NCBI RefSeq assembly: GCF_011806385.1
Contig: NZ_JAATOX010000007.1
Location: forward strand, 1 to 64,000
DNA: 64,000 nt
DNA from: Phaeobacter sp. HF9A
GTDB lineage: Bacteria; Pseudomonadota; Alphaproteobacteria; Rhodobacterales; Rhodobacteraceae
Reading direction: 5' to 3'
Position 1 is the stretch's first letter. Each line of letters starts with the position of its first letter. This document shows, piece after piece, positions 18,139 to 27,639 of this stretch. The translations under genes and the position numbers were made by a program. The notes under the pieces are model-generated. The model saw only the letters and a list, made by a program, of their open reading frames with translations, made no database searches and was not told where the DNA came from.

Positions 18139-18771
18139 TCAGCCCATCGCGGCCTGGAGCTTTTTCAGCGCCGCGACGGGATCTTCCTCGCGCCAGATCT
18201 CTTCGCCCAGGGCAAAGAAATCGGTATAGGGGGTAACCTCACGGATCACGTCGCTGGTCAGGCCACCCTCGGCAACGATCGGAACTTCGATCATTTCCGA
18301 CCACCACTGGAACAGCTCCAGCTCGGCCTTGGCGCCATCGCCCAGCCCGGAGGCCCCCACGGGGCCGAAACAGACGTAATCCGCGCCGGCCTCGCCTGCG
18401 GTGATGCCTTCGTGACGTGAGGCACCACAGAAACACCCGACAATCGCATCCGGCCCCAGCGCCTTGCGCGCGGTGCGCACGGATTTTGAGGAATCCGACA
18501 GGTGGACGCCATCCAGCCCCAGACGCTCCGCCAGGATTTGATGGTCAGAGATTACCAGCGCGATGTCGCGCGCATGGGTCACCTCGCGCAGCGCGTCAGC
18601 GGCGCGGCTGAGGGTATCCTCGTCGCGGCTCACCAGATCCAGGCGCACGCAGGCGATTTCAATCTCGTCCAGAACGCGGGCCAGCTGGCCGGGGAATTGT
18701 CCCAGCTCAAAGCTCGGCGGCGTGACGAGGTAAATCTGCGGCTGCTCCGGTGTCTGCTCTGCGCTGTCCAT
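18139..18771 (-). CDS. Thiamine phosphate synthase-like protein (ThiE family)
   Basis: This 210-aa TIM-barrel protein contains LGLDGVHLSDSS, the strand GCFCGASRHEGITAGEAGADYVCFGPV (18344-18424) and VPIVAEGG, following the order of ThiE motifs. True ThiE carries a GPIFPTxTK-type loop that binds the pyrophosphate of the pyrimidine substrate; here the corresponding stretch reads GPVGASGLGDGAK, so the catalytic assignment is doubtful and it may be a paralogue. The start at 18771 has AGGAG nine bases upstream; ATGs further upstream lack a site. It diverges from trmJ and has no other thiamine gene nearby. Confidence 0.75.
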   Translation of the reverse strand: MDSAEQTPEQPQIYLVTPPSFELGQFPGQLARVLDEIEIACVRLDLVSRDEDTLSRAADALREVTHARDIALVISDHQILAERLGLDGVHLSDSSKSVRTARKALGPDAIVGCFCGASRHEGITAGEAGADYVCFGPVGASGLGDGAKAELELFQWWSEMIEVPIVAEGGLTSDVIREVTPYTDFFALGEEIWREEDPVAALKKLQAAMG

Positions 18772-18928
18772 TGTCAGGGCTCCTGTTGGCATGATTGGCG
18801 GGTATTTACCCGAAATCGCGCATAACGCAAGGATCACGGAGGAGATTGGCCGACTTTCCACCGCCGCAAGGCTTGCCCCATCGCGGCACAGACAGTAAGG
18901 CAGATGCGATTTTCCCGGAGTATGCCTG

Positions 18929-19678
18929 ATGCCCACTGACCGCCCCCAACCTCACTTTGTGCTCGTGCGCCCGCAGATGGGCGAGAACATCGGCGGGGCC
19001 GCCCGGGCCATGTGGAACTTTGGCCTTGACCGGATGCGCCTTGTGGCGCCGCGCGATGGTTGGCCGAACCCCAAATCCGTCGCCATGGCCTCGGGGGCCG
19101 GGCGTCTGCTGGACGAGGCGCAGCTGGCGCAGGACCTGCCGGAGGCGCTGGCCGATTGCACCTATGTCTTTGCCACCACCGCCCGGCCGCGCGAGCTGAC
19201 CAAACCGGTATTCAGCCCCGAAGGCGCGATGAAGAAAGCCGCAGAACTCCTTGGCAAAGGAGAGAAAGTTGCGGTCCTGTTCGGCCCAGAGCGCGCCGGT
19301 CTGGAAAACGACGATATCGCCAAGGCCAATGCCATCATCACCGTTCCGGTGAACCCGGAGTTCGCCTCGCTGAACCTTGCGCAATGTGTGCTGCTGACTG
19401 CCTATGAATGGCGTCGCCAACAAGACAGCGTCGCGGATGAAACCTATGAGATCGGTAAATCCGACTGGGCGACCAACCAGGAAATCGAGGCGCTGGTCAC
19501 CCATTACGAGGACCGGCTGAGCGAGGCCGGCTATTTTTTCCCGCCCGAAAAGGCGCCGGGCATGAAAACCGTATTTCGCAACCTCTGGAGCCGCATGCCG
19601 CTGACCCGGGCCGATGTGCAGATGCTGCATGGGGTGATGCGACAGATGGTCCGTTGGAAGAACCACGGTAAGGACTAA
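18929..19678 (+). CDS. trmJ: SPOUT RNA 2'-O-methyltransferase, TrmJ-like
   Basis: The 249-aa product shows the SpoU/TrmJ knot motifs: VRPQMGENIGGAARAMWNFG near residue 13 (the N and R of motif 1), LFGPERAGLENDDI near 110 (motif 2) and NPEFASLNLAQCVLLTAYE near 138 (motif 3). TrmJ methylates the 2'-OH of residue 32 in tRNA using S-adenosylmethionine. The helical C-terminal extension (ADVQMLHGVMRQMVRWKN) is also typical. Other SpoU-class RNA targets cannot be excluded. It is followed 63 bp later by ctaA. Confidence 0.88.
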   Translation: MPTDRPQPHFVLVRPQMGENIGGAARAMWNFGLDRMRLVAPRDGWPNPKSVAMASGAGRLLDEAQLAQDLPEALADCTYVFATTARPRELTKPVFSPEGAMKKAAELLGKGEKVAVLFGPERAGLENDDIAKANAIITVPVNPEFASLNLAQCVLLTAYEWRRQQDSVADETYEIGKSDWATNQEIEALVTHYEDRLSEAGYFFPPEKAPGMKTVFRNLWSRMPLTRADVQMLHGVMRQMVRWKNHGKD

Positions 19679-19741
19679 CTCCTGCTGGACCTTTCGCTCC
19701 CGAAATCCTAGCGTCCCGCCAGATGAAGATGTGAGGCCAAG

Positions 19742-20887
19742 ATGAGCAATCGCACGATTTTTGAGGAAGTTTCCTCGGACACCAAACAGAACGCCAGCCC
19801 AACGCCGGGTGGCATTGATCGCGGGCGTGGCGGTGCGCGTAAGGCGATCCGCATCTGGCTGGCCGTGATGTTCACGATGGTCGTGGCAATGATCGCCGTG
19901 GGCGGGCTGACGCGGCTGACGGACTCGGGCCTCTCGATCACCGAATGGCGTCCGGTGACCGGTGCCTTGCCGCCCATGACTGAGGCGGCCTGGCAAGCAG
20001 AGTTCGAGAAATACCAACAGATCGACCAGTACCATCTGTTGAACAAATGGATGGAACTGTCTGACTTTAAACAGATCTATTGGTGGGAGTGGGGCCACCG
20101 CCAATTGGGCCGCGTGATCGGCCTTGTCTGGGCGCTTGGCTATCTCGGCTTCCTGGTGACGCGCAATATCCCAGCCGGATGGGCGGGACGGCTGTTGTTG
20201 CCCGGTGTGCTTGGTGCGGCGCAAGGCGCGATCGGTTGGTGGATGGTGTCCTCTGGGGTGACGCAGGGCGAAGGCATGACCTCCGTGGCCTCCTACCGGC
20301 TCGCGACCCATCTGGGACTTGCTTTTGTTATCTTGGGTTACCTGGCATGGTTCATGTTCATGCTGGGCCGGGAAGAGCGCGATCTGATGCAGGCGCGCCG
20401 CCTGAAAGAGGCCAAGCTCTTTGGCCTCAGCACCGGACTGCTGCATTTTGCCTTCCTGCAAATCCTGCTCGGTGCATTGGTTGCCGGGATCGACGCGGGC
20501 CGATCGTATACCGACTGGCCGCTGATGGCCGGGCAAATCCTGCCGCCCAAGCCCTTCATGATCGAGCCAATTTGGAAAAATTTCTTTGAAAATCCAGCCT
20601 TGGTGCAGTTTATTCACCGTGTCAGCGGCTATCTCCTCTATGTCTTTGCCATTGTCGTCTGGCTGCGCGGACGGCGCAGCGCCCATGCGGCGACCCGCTT
20701 TGCCTTTAACGCTGTCATCGCGGTGCTCAGCCTCCAGGTGGCGATCGGCATTGTGACCGTTCTGACCGCAGCGCCGGTTGAAATCGCCATTGTGCACCAG
20801 GTGACGGCCGTGGTTGTCTGGGTATTGATCCTGCGCGCCCGTTTCTTGGCGGCCTATCCCCGGACAACCTCTATCAAAGGGCATTAA
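19742..20887 (+). CDS. ctaA: Heme A synthase (COX15/CtaA)
   Basis: This 381-aa polytopic membrane protein has about eight hydrophobic helices. Conserved COX15 features include GGLTRLTDSGLSITEWRPVTG near residue 57, WEWGHRQLGRVIG near 117 with a heme-ligating histidine, GWWMVSSGV, ATHLG, and a second set FIHRVSGYLLY and IVHQVTAVVVW. It oxidises heme O to heme A for aa3-type cytochrome oxidase in the inner membrane. The length matches alphaproteobacterial type 2 CtaA. It lies only 5 bp before the M32 carboxypeptidase gene. Confidence 0.95.
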   Translation: MSNRTIFEEVSSDTKQNASPTPGGIDRGRGGARKAIRIWLAVMFTMVVAMIAVGGLTRLTDSGLSITEWRPVTGALPPMTEAAWQAEFEKYQQIDQYHLLNKWMELSDFKQIYWWEWGHRQLGRVIGLVWALGYLGFLVTRNIPAGWAGRLLLPGVLGAAQGAIGWWMVSSGVTQGEGMTSVASYRLATHLGLAFVILGYLAWFMFMLGREERDLMQARRLKEAKLFGLSTGLLHFAFLQILLGALVAGIDAGRSYTDWPLMAGQILPPKPFMIEPIWKNFFENPALVQFIHRVSGYLLYVFAIVVWLRGRRSAHAATRFAFNAVIAVLSLQVAIGIVTVLTAAPVEIAIVHQVTAVVVWVLILRARFLAAYPRTTSIKGH

Positions 20888-20892
20888 ATCAC

Positions 20893-22362
20893 ATGAACTC
20901 TTTTGACGAACTGATTGCGTTTGAACGTGAAACCCAGGCGCTGGGTCAAATCTCCGGGCGTTTGGGTTGGGATCAGGAAACGATGATGCCACGCGGCGCG
21001 GCGCCGCAACGTGGCGAGGAAATGGCCGCGCTCGAAGGTGTCTTGCACGCCCGCCGCTCTGATCCGCGCATCAAGGACTGGCTGAACAGCGCCGAGGCCC
21101 CGGACGAGGCCGGCGCCGCGCAACTGCGCGAGATTCGTCGCAGCTATGACCGTGCGGTCAAGGTGCCCGGCGCGCTGGCCAGCCGCATCGCGCGGGTCAC
21201 CTCCGAGGCACAAGGCAAATGGGCCCAGGCCCGCGCGGACGAGGATGTTGCCGCCTTCCTGCCGGTTCTGGCAGAGGTCGTGGTGTTGAAGCGCGAAGAA
21301 GGCCACGCCCTGGCCGCGGGTGGCAACCTCTATGACGCGATGGTCGCGGATTACGAACAGGGCACAACCTCCGAAGATATCGCGAAAATCTTTGACGCGA
21401 TGCGTCCAGGTCTGGTGGATTTGCGTGCGCGTGTTCTGGAGAAAGCGACACCAAAGGGCGTGAGCGGTCAGTTTGACGAGGCCGCCCAGATGAAGCTGGC
21501 CCGCAAGATCGCAAAGGTCTTTGGCTACGACATGCAGCACGGCCGGGTCGATAAGGCAGTGCATCCCTTTAGCTCCGGCAGCGGTCTCGATGTGCGGATC
21601 ACCACCCGCACCAGTGCCGAGGATCCGTTTAACTGCATCTATTCGACCATTCACGAGGTCGGCCACGCCGCCTATGAGCAGAATATTGATCGGGCCTATC
21701 TTCTGACCGCGCTGGGGCGTGGTGTGTCGATGGGGGTGCATGAAAGCCAGAGTCGGATCTATGAGAACCAGCTTGGCCGCAGCCGTGCCTTTACCGGTTG
21801 GCTGTTTAAGGAGATGACCGATCTCTTTGGCGATATTGGGATTTCTTCGGCTGAAGCCTTCTATGCTGCGGTGAACCGGGTGCAAAACGGCTACATTCGG
21901 ACCGAGGCGGATGAATTGCAGTATAATCTGCACATCATGCTGCGCTTCGATCTGGAACGTGCCTTGATGCAAGGCGATCTGGAGGTTCAAGACCTGGAAG
22001 CCGCCTGGAATGATCGCTTCCTGGCAGATTTTGGCTATGCTGTGGACAAGCCCTCAAACGGCTGTTTGCAGGATGTGCATTGGTCGGTTGGCTTGTTTGG
22101 GTACTTCCCGACCTACGCGCTTGGCAATGTCTACGCGGGCTGCCTGTTTGAGACCCTGCGCCGTGATGTTCCTGAGCTGGACGCGCAGCTTGCTGCCGGT
22201 GATACCAGCTTTGCGACTGGCTGGCTGCGTGACAATCTTCAGCAGTTTGGTAGCCTTCGCGCCCCTCGCGCGACGATCCAGCATGCTTCTGGTCAACAGC
22301 CTGACCACGCACCGCTGATGGGATATCTGGAGAGAAAATTCTCTGATATCTATGGTTTGTAA
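20893..22362 (+). CDS. Thermostable-type carboxypeptidase, peptidase family M32
   Basis: The 489-aa product has the HEVGH zinc motif at residues 254-258 (TIHEVGHAAYEQNID), the downstream glutamate in GVHESQSRIYENQLGRS, and HPFSSGSGLDVRITTR, all hallmarks of the M32 family (Taq carboxypeptidase). It is a cytoplasmic metallo-carboxypeptidase of helical fold that trims C-terminal residues from peptides. No signal peptide is seen. The close spacing to ctaA suggests co-transcription without an obvious functional link. Confidence 0.95.
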   Translation: MNSFDELIAFERETQALGQISGRLGWDQETMMPRGAAPQRGEEMAALEGVLHARRSDPRIKDWLNSAEAPDEAGAAQLREIRRSYDRAVKVPGALASRIARVTSEAQGKWAQARADEDVAAFLPVLAEVVVLKREEGHALAAGGNLYDAMVADYEQGTTSEDIAKIFDAMRPGLVDLRARVLEKATPKGVSGQFDEAAQMKLARKIAKVFGYDMQHGRVDKAVHPFSSGSGLDVRITTRTSAEDPFNCIYSTIHEVGHAAYEQNIDRAYLLTALGRGVSMGVHESQSRIYENQLGRSRAFTGWLFKEMTDLFGDIGISSAEAFYAAVNRVQNGYIRTEADELQYNLHIMLRFDLERALMQGDLEVQDLEAAWNDRFLADFGYAVDKPSNGCLQDVHWSVGLFGYFPTYALGNVYAGCLFETLRRDVPELDAQLAAGDTSFATGWLRDNLQQFGSLRAPRATIQHASGQQPDHAPLMGYLERKFSDIYGL

Positions 22363-22391
22363 GGCGAACGTAGCGATATTCGAAACACAGA

Positions 22392-22420
22392 AGCCCGGGT
22401 GTTTTACCCGGGCTCTTTAT
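22392..22420. terminator. Bidirectional terminator between the M32 peptidase and DUF6614-type genes
   Basis: A 9-bp perfect stem AGCCCGGGT/ACCCGGGCT (22392-22400 with 22406-22414, loop GTTTT) is followed by CTTTATT. It sits between two convergent genes. Confidence 0.8.
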
Positions 22421-22432
22421 TGAATAGGGTCG

Positions 22433-22783
22433 CTAGATCAACGCCATTCGTTCGGCGCGCTCAGGATCTGGGAACGGTCGGTAAAGACCGAAATCCGCCC
22501 GGGCGATCAGCGCACGTACGTTGGCATAGAGCCGCTCGACCTCCTCGTCATGTTCGCCCAGAATGCGAAAGGCTTGGTCGAGCTGAGTCAGGTTATCGAA
22601 CTGGATTTCCAACAGGAAATCCTTGCAGGAGTCGCTGGCGAGGTTGAGCTTGCGACGCAGCAAACGCCAGCCTTTGATCGCTTGCCGCCCCTTGAGATAT
22701 TCCATCCATTGTTCCACGGCACTCGCAAAGGCCAGCGCCTTGGCCTCGTGTGCGAGATCAATCTGGCAATGATAGAGGTTCAT
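22433..22783 (-). CDS. Small conserved protein, probably DUF6614 family
   Basis: This 116-aa soluble protein begins MNLYHCQIDLAHEAKALAFA and has VEQWMEYLKGRQAIKGWRLLR and the C-terminal FGLYRPFPDPERAERMALI. The pattern looks like a ferredoxin-like dimeric alpha/beta fold with tandem beta-alpha-beta units. The start at 22783 is preceded by GGAGGAGCGACAG, an excellent ribosome site that excludes the longer frame. From memory it matches DUF6614, whose function is unknown. It stands alone between two terminators. Confidence 0.72.
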   Translation of the reverse strand: MNLYHCQIDLAHEAKALAFASAVEQWMEYLKGRQAIKGWRLLRRKLNLASDSCKDFLLEIQFDNLTQLDQAFRILGEHDEEVERLYANVRALIARADFGLYRPFPDPERAERMALI

Positions 22784-22850
22784 CTGTCGCTCCTCCGAAC
22801 TCGATAACTCCTGCGATGAACAGGATGGGCGACAAAGATGTGGGAAGCGT

Positions 22851-22886
22851 AAATAAAACGCCGCCCTGGTCTGCAAGGCGGCGTTT
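22851..22886 (-). terminator. Intrinsic terminator of gyrA
   Basis: On the minus strand AAACGCCGCC (22877-22886) pairs with GGCGGCGTTT (22856-22865) around an 11-nt loop and runs into TTTTATTT. It begins about 25 bp beyond the gyrA stop. Confidence 0.88.
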
Positions 22887-22911
22887 CAATTTAGATAACT
22901 CGTGTAAAAGA

Positions 22912-25647
22912 TTATTCTTCCACGGTTTCGTCGTCACCACTATCGGCGATCCACGCGACCGAGACGACCTCTTCGCCCTTGCCGGTGTTGAAGATTTTGA
23001 CACCACCAGCAGAGCGCGAGCGGAAGGAAATGCCATCCACCGGCACCCGGATGGACTGCCCCTTGGAGGTGGCGAGCATGATCTGATCATCCAGTTCGAC
23101 CGGGAAGGACGCAACAAGCGCGCCACCGCGCATCGCCTTATCCATCGCGGTGACACCCATGCCACCACGTCCGCGAACCGGATAATCGTGGCTGGACGAG
23201 AGCTTACCAGACCCACCTGATGTAATCGTCAGGATCAGGTTCTCGGCAGCCGACATTTCGGCAAAGAGCTCGTTGGAGAAATTCGGATCCTCCAGCGCAT
23301 CCTCATCCGAGGCATCTTCGTCGGTCAGCCCAGCCATGGCGCGGCGCATTTTCAGATAGGTGGTGCGCTGTTCGGGCGTGTATTTGCTGTGGCGGATCAC
23401 CGACATGGAAACGACCTCATCCTCGTCGCCGAGCTTGATCCCACGCACGCCGACCGAGTTGCGCGAATTGAACACCCGCACTTCGGTGGTGGGGAAGCGG
23501 ATCGCGCGGCCGGTGTTGGTCACCAGCATGATGTCGTCCTCTTCGGAACAGATGCGCGCATTGATCAGTTTGGTGTCGGCGTTCTCGTCGTCGAACTTCA
23601 TCGCGATCTTGCCGTTACGCATCACATTTGTGAAGTCTGACAAACGGTTACGGCGCACAGTTCCAGCAGATGTCGCAAACATGATTTGCAGATCGTTCCA
23701 CTCTTCCTCGGCGCGGTCGACAGGCATGATCGCCGCGATGGATACCCCGGTTGGGATCGGCAGGATATTGACGATCGCCTTGCCCTTGGAGGTCCGTCCA
23801 CCCTGCGGCAGGCGCCAGGTCTTGAGCTTGTAGACCATGCCGTCTGTGGTGAAGAACAAGAGCTGCGTATGGGTATTGGCCACAAACAGCGTTGTCACCA
23901 CGTCTTCTTCCTTGGTCTGCATGCCAGAGAGGCCCTTGCCGCCACGCTTTTGCGCCCGGAAATCAGCCAGCGGAGTCCGTTTGATATAGCCGCCAGAGGT
24001 CACGGTCACCACCATGTCCTCGCGCTCGATCAGATCCTCGTCCTCCATGTCGCCCGACCAGTCGACGATTTCGGTGCGACGGGGGACAGCGAAGTTCTCT
24101 TTTACCTCGCTGAGCTCCTCTGCGATGATGGCCATGATCCGTTCGCGCGAAGACAGGATCTCCAAGTATTCCTTGATCTTTGCAGCGAGTTCTTCAAGCT
24201 CGTCCGTGACCTCTTTGACACCCAGTTGGGTCAACCGTTGCAACCGCAACTCCAGGATCGCGCGCGCCTGGGCCTCGGACAGGTTGTAGGTCCCGTCGTC
24301 ATTCATCGTATGGGTCGGATCGTCGATCAGGCGGATGTAGCCAGCAATTTCGGCGGCGGGCCAGCGACGGGTCATCAGCTTGTGGCGGGCCTCGGCGGCA
24401 TCGGCGGAGGAACGGATGGTGGCAACCACCTCATCCACATTGGACACAGCCACCGCCAAACCGCAGAGGATATGGCTCCGCTCGCGCGCCCTGCGCAGCA
24501 GATAGGCCGTGCGGCGCGCAACAACATCCTCGCGGAAGTCTATGAAAGACGTAAGGAATTTGCGCAGCGTCAATTGCTCGGGGCGACCGCCGTTCAGCGC
24601 CAGCATGTTGCAGCCAAAGGAGGTCTGCATCGGTGTAAAGCGATAGAGCTGGTTCAGCACCACCTCGGCGGTGGCGTCCCGTTTCAGCTCGACCACCACA
24701 CGCACGCCGTTGCGGTCGGATTCATCCTGCACGTGAGCGACGCCTTCGATACGCTTTTCACGCACTTGCTCGGCGATCTTCTCGATCATGGAGGCTTTGT
24801 TCACCTGATAGGGAATCTCATCCACAACAATGGCGTAGCGGTCTTTCCTAATCTCCTCGACGCGGGTCTTTGCCCGGATGATGACGCTGCCACGCCCCTC
24901 CAGGTAAGCCTTGCGCGCGCCAGAACGACCCAGCATCAGAGCGCCGGTCGGAAAGTCCGGGCCAGGCACGTATTCGATCAACTGCTCAGACGTAAGATCG
25001 GGGTCTTCGATCAGCGCCAGAGTCGCGTCGATGACCTCGCCAAGGTTATGCGGCGGGATATTGGTGGCCATACCGACGGCGATACCGCCAGCGCCATTGA
25101 CCAGCATGTTCGGGAAGCGCGCGGGCAGGACGGTGGGTTCCTTGTCCTTGCCGTCGTAGTTGTCTTGGAAATCAACGGTTTCCTTGTCAATATCCGCCAG
25201 CATAAAGGCCGCAGGCTTGTCCATGCGGACCTCGGTATAGCGCATGGCGGCGGGGTTATCGCCATCCATGGAGCCGAAGTTGCCCTGACCATCGAGCAGC
25301 GGCAGCGACATTGAGAAATCCTGCGCCATCCGCACCAGCGCGTCGTAGATCGCGCTGTCGCCGTGAGGGTGGTATTTACCCATCACATCGCCGACGGGAC
25401 GCGCAGATTTGCGATAGGATTTATCGTGGCTGTTCCCCGTCTCATGCATCGCATAGAGGATGCGGCGGTGCACGGGTTTCAGCCCGTCGCGCAGATCCGG
25501 GATCGCGCGGCTGACGATGACCGACATCGCATAATCGAGGTACGATGTCCGCATCTCGGATTCGATGGACACACTGGGGCCATCGTAAACTGCCCGCTCC
25601 GGTGTGTTTTCATCAGGATTTTCAGGGGTTTCCGGCGTATCGCTCAC
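22912..25647 (-). CDS. gyrA: DNA gyrase subunit A
   Basis: From the GTG at 25647 the product has 911 aa. It contains the winged-helix domain with the catalytic Tyr137 (AAMRYTE), the quinolone-determining region [12 protein letters not shown] with wild-type Ser98 and Asp102 (E. coli Ser83/Asp87), and the GyrA box QKRGGKG near residue 560 in the C-terminal DNA-wrapping beta-pinwheel, which separates it from ParC. The GTG was preferred over an in-frame ATG at 25692 because homologues start MSDTPE-like; this is a judgement. An acidic tail ([10 protein letters not shown]) ends the protein. It introduces negative supercoils with GyrB, which is not in the window. Confidence 0.97.
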   Translation of the reverse strand: MSDTPETPENPDENTPERAVYDGPSVSIESEMRTSYLDYAMSVIVSRAIPDLRDGLKPVHRRILYAMHETGNSHDKSYRKSARPVGDVMGKYHPHGDSAIYDALVRMAQDFSMSLPLLDGQGNFGSMDGDNPAAMRYTEVRMDKPAAFMLADIDKETVDFQDNYDGKDKEPTVLPARFPNMLVNGAGGIAVGMATNIPPHNLGEVIDATLALIEDPDLTSEQLIEYVPGPDFPTGALMLGRSGARKAYLEGRGSVIIRAKTRVEEIRKDRYAIVVDEIPYQVNKASMIEKIAEQVREKRIEGVAHVQDESDRNGVRVVVELKRDATAEVVLNQLYRFTPMQTSFGCNMLALNGGRPEQLTLRKFLTSFIDFREDVVARRTAYLLRRARERSHILCGLAVAVSNVDEVVATIRSSADAAEARHKLMTRRWPAAEIAGYIRLIDDPTHTMNDDGTYNLSEAQARAILELRLQRLTQLGVKEVTDELEELAAKIKEYLEILSSRERIMAIIAEELSEVKENFAVPRRTEIVDWSGDMEDEDLIEREDMVVTVTSGGYIKRTPLADFRAQKRGGKGLSGMQTKEEDVVTTLFVANTHTQLLFFTTDGMVYKLKTWRLPQGGRTSKGKAIVNILPIPTGVSIAAIMPVDRAEEEWNDLQIMFATSAGTVRRNRLSDFTNVMRNGKIAMKFDDENADTKLINARICSEEDDIMLVTNTGRAIRFPTTEVRVFNSRNSVGVRGIKLGDEDEVVSMSVIRHSKYTPEQRTTYLKMRRAMAGLTDEDASDEDALEDPNFSNELFAEMSAAENLILTITSGGSGKLSSSHDYPVRGRGGMGVTAMDKAMRGGALVASFPVELDDQIMLATSKGQSIRVPVDGISFRSRSAGGVKIFNTGKGEEVVSVAWIADSGDDETVEE

Positions 25648-25838
25648 GTTGGCTGTCCGCTTCTCTTGGGGATCTATATATTGTGTGAACACCTTATCAG
25701 ACTGGGCATATGACGTGCAAGCAAGCAGCTCCCATTCCGGTGGCAGCCAGCGGGTCTATCTGCTAACAGGCTGATTTAGCTGAAAATTTACCTGTCGTAT
25801 GTAGGCTGGTCGGGTCGATCAGTGAATGGAGGACCAAA

Positions 25839-26108
25839 ATGGACCCGTCTGCAACCGAATTGATGCTCAAGGGCTATGGGCTCACCACGGCGGAATTCAC
25901 CTACCACATGCCAGATTTCGCCCATGTGCTGAACACCTTTGTCTGGCAGGACTATGACCTGGCTCCCGATCATCCGCGGCTGTTTTCCTTTATTGACTAC
26001 TGGCGAGAGGAAATCGAAGGGCCGCTGCATCACGTGCGATTTTCGCATCGCAAACAAATGTCCAGCGGCGAGTGGCGCAATGTGGTCGGCGAATTCTACC
26101 TGAACTAG
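25839..26108 (+). CDS. Usg family protein
   Basis: This 89-aa protein reads LKGYGLTTAEFTYHMPDF, FVWQDYDLAPDHPRL and EGPLHHVRFSHR, matching the small Usg family of alphaproteobacteria, first noted near tryptophan genes but of unknown function. A strong GGAGGACC site lies just before the ATG. Nothing in the context (gyrA divergent, pgl downstream) connects it with tryptophan synthesis here. Confidence 0.88.
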   Translation: MDPSATELMLKGYGLTTAEFTYHMPDFAHVLNTFVWQDYDLAPDHPRLFSFIDYWREEIEGPLHHVRFSHRKQMSSGEWRNVVGEFYLN

Positions 26109-26228
26109 CTGACTCGTGACGCGCCTTGCCGTTCTTCATGCCCTTGGCCTCTCGCGCAACCTGTGACAGACTCCGCCCAATGGTGAATACCTTCGGCGAG
26201 CGCCGTCTTAGGTTTGAGGAGCAAGTCC

Positions 26229-26900
26229 ATGAATTTAAATGAGTACCCGGATAGGGAGATGCTATCCATTTCGGTTGCGAACCGAATTGCGGGTGATCTG
26301 AAAAACCACCTGTTGCGCCATGGGCGGGCCGCGATCGCGGTCGCGGGCGGAACCTCGCCGGGGCCGATCTTTGATGATCTCTGCGCGGCGGAGCTCGATT
26401 GGGAAAACGTCTGCGTCATGGCCTCTGACGAGCGTTGGGTGCCAGAGGACAGCGAGCGCTCCAATGCTCGGCTCATCCGCGAGCGTCTGCTGACCAATCG
26501 CGCGGCGCGGGCGGAATTCCTGCCGTTCTTTACCAACGGGATGGAGCCGGACGAGGCGATCGAGCCGCTGTCGGCCAAGGTGCGTGCGCAGGGCAATCTG
26601 GCAGTGGCGTTGCTGGGCATGGGCAATGATATGCATACGGCCTCGCTGTTTCCCGGCGTCGCCGGTCTGGCGGAGGCCTTGTCGCCCGATGCACCCGAGG
26701 TCGCCGTGATGCGCCCGGACAGCCAGCCAGAGGCGCGGATTTCGCTTACGGCGCGGGTCTTGGACGGCGCCATGGCCAAGCACCTGGTGATCTTTGGTGA
26801 TGAGAAACGCGCGGCGCTGGAGCGGGCCGTGAGCCTGCCGCCGGAAGAGGCGCCCGTTCAGGCGGTTCTGTCAGAATGTCAGGTTCACTGGGCGCCGTAA
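26229..26900 (+). CDS. pgl: 6-phosphogluconolactonase
   Basis: The 223-aa product has AIAVAGGTSPGPIFDDL near residue 37, the substrate-binding segment VMASDERWVPEDSERSN near 65, and LLGMGNDMHTASLFPG near 125, the DevB/SOL signature of 6-phosphogluconolactonase. It hydrolyses 6-phosphogluconolactone in the Entner-Doudoroff and pentose phosphate routes. The ATG at 26229 follows GAGGAG at nine bases. In many Rhodobacterales pgl sits between zwf and pgi; here neither is adjacent (usg upstream, a thioesterase downstream), which is unusual. Confidence 0.93.
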   Translation: MNLNEYPDREMLSISVANRIAGDLKNHLLRHGRAAIAVAGGTSPGPIFDDLCAAELDWENVCVMASDERWVPEDSERSNARLIRERLLTNRAARAEFLPFFTNGMEPDEAIEPLSAKVRAQGNLAVALLGMGNDMHTASLFPGVAGLAEALSPDAPEVAVMRPDSQPEARISLTARVLDGAMAKHLVIFGDEKRAALERAVSLPPEEAPVQAVLSECQVHWAP

Positions 26901-26927
26901 CTTGTTGGCCAAAAAGGTAAATCGCGA

Positions 26928-27404
26928 CTAGGATTCGTCCGTCGCACCGTCTAGGTCAATAAACTGTTGCCGCAGGCTGTCCGGGATGGGGTAGCCTGCG
27001 CTGCCATCCGGGGTGCGAAAGACCATAACCCCAACCATGCTCGCGCGCAGATCACCGGACCAGATTTGCTGCTCCAGCGTGTAGGACGTGCGGCGGAAGG
27101 ACAGAACCCGCGCCGTGGTCATATAGCTTTCCCCGAGCACCATTTCTTTGATGTAGTGAATATCCGCATTGCGGACCACGTGCCGCGGCAGGGCATCGAG
27201 GTCGAAATGTTCGAGGAAGAAGTCGTTGAAATACTGAACCCGGAGTGCCTCGAACCAATCAAGGTACGCCTTGTTGTTCACATGATGCAGGAGGTCGATT
27301 TCAGAAAACCGCACCCGATCCGCCATCGCCATAGGGGCGGGCAGCGACAGGCCATAGGAGAGTTGCTCGGCAGGGTTCAACGGGGTGAGAAAACGTGCAT
27401 CCAT
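26928..27404 (-). CDS. Acyl-CoA thioesterase, hotdog fold (4HBT/YbgC-like)
   Basis: The 158-aa product has the hotdog signature RFSEIDLLHHVNNKAYLDWFEALRVQYF (27251-27310; key residues D37, H41 and N43-N44 region) followed by beta strands with MVLGESYMTTARVLSFRRTSYTLEQQI. It should hydrolyse acyl-CoA thioesters in the cytoplasm; chain length cannot be told. The usual catalytic Asp of the YbgC group appears as the D in EIDLLHHVNN. It is convergent with pgl and lies downstream of the tRNA-Gly gene on the same strand. Confidence 0.87.
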   Translation of the reverse strand: MDARFLTPLNPAEQLSYGLSLPAPMAMADRVRFSEIDLLHHVNNKAYLDWFEALRVQYFNDFFLEHFDLDALPRHVVRNADIHYIKEMVLGESYMTTARVLSFRRTSYTLEQQIWSGDLRASMVGVMVFRTPDGSAGYPIPDSLRQQFIDLDGATDES

Positions 27405-27499
27405 GAGGGTGAGGTAAGACGGCTTGTCTTCGGGCGCAACAGCGAATTGCGCGGCAAAGGGGCCGAAGATTGCATGTGACGTTACGATCCGAGGAGTGT

Positions 27500-27573
27500 T
27501 GGAGCGGGTAGCGGGAATCGAACCCGCGCCAAGAGCTTGGGAAGCTCGTGTGATACCATTTCACCATACCCGC
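27500..27573 (-). tRNA. tRNA-Gly (CCC anticodon)
   Basis: The minus strand folds into a complete cloverleaf. The acceptor GCGGGTA pairs with TACCCGC, the D stem is GTGA/TCAC, the anticodon loop is TTCCCAA giving CCC, and the T arm is GCGGG-TTCGATT-CCCGC. A discriminator U and an encoded CCA follow. The first anticodon-stem pair (positions 27-43) is a C-U mismatch. Confidence 0.95.
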
Positions 27574-27639
27574 GCAGGCAGAGCTTTATGCGGCGGCGCC
27601 AAGATCGTCAAGAGCGCCGCCACGGTTTTCTGCATGCGA

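Noticed and set aside
18806-20992. Long open frame on the minus strand (about 730 codons)
   Set aside because: It mirrors trmJ and ctaA; high-GC third positions keep the opposite frame open. No ribosome site or family motif.
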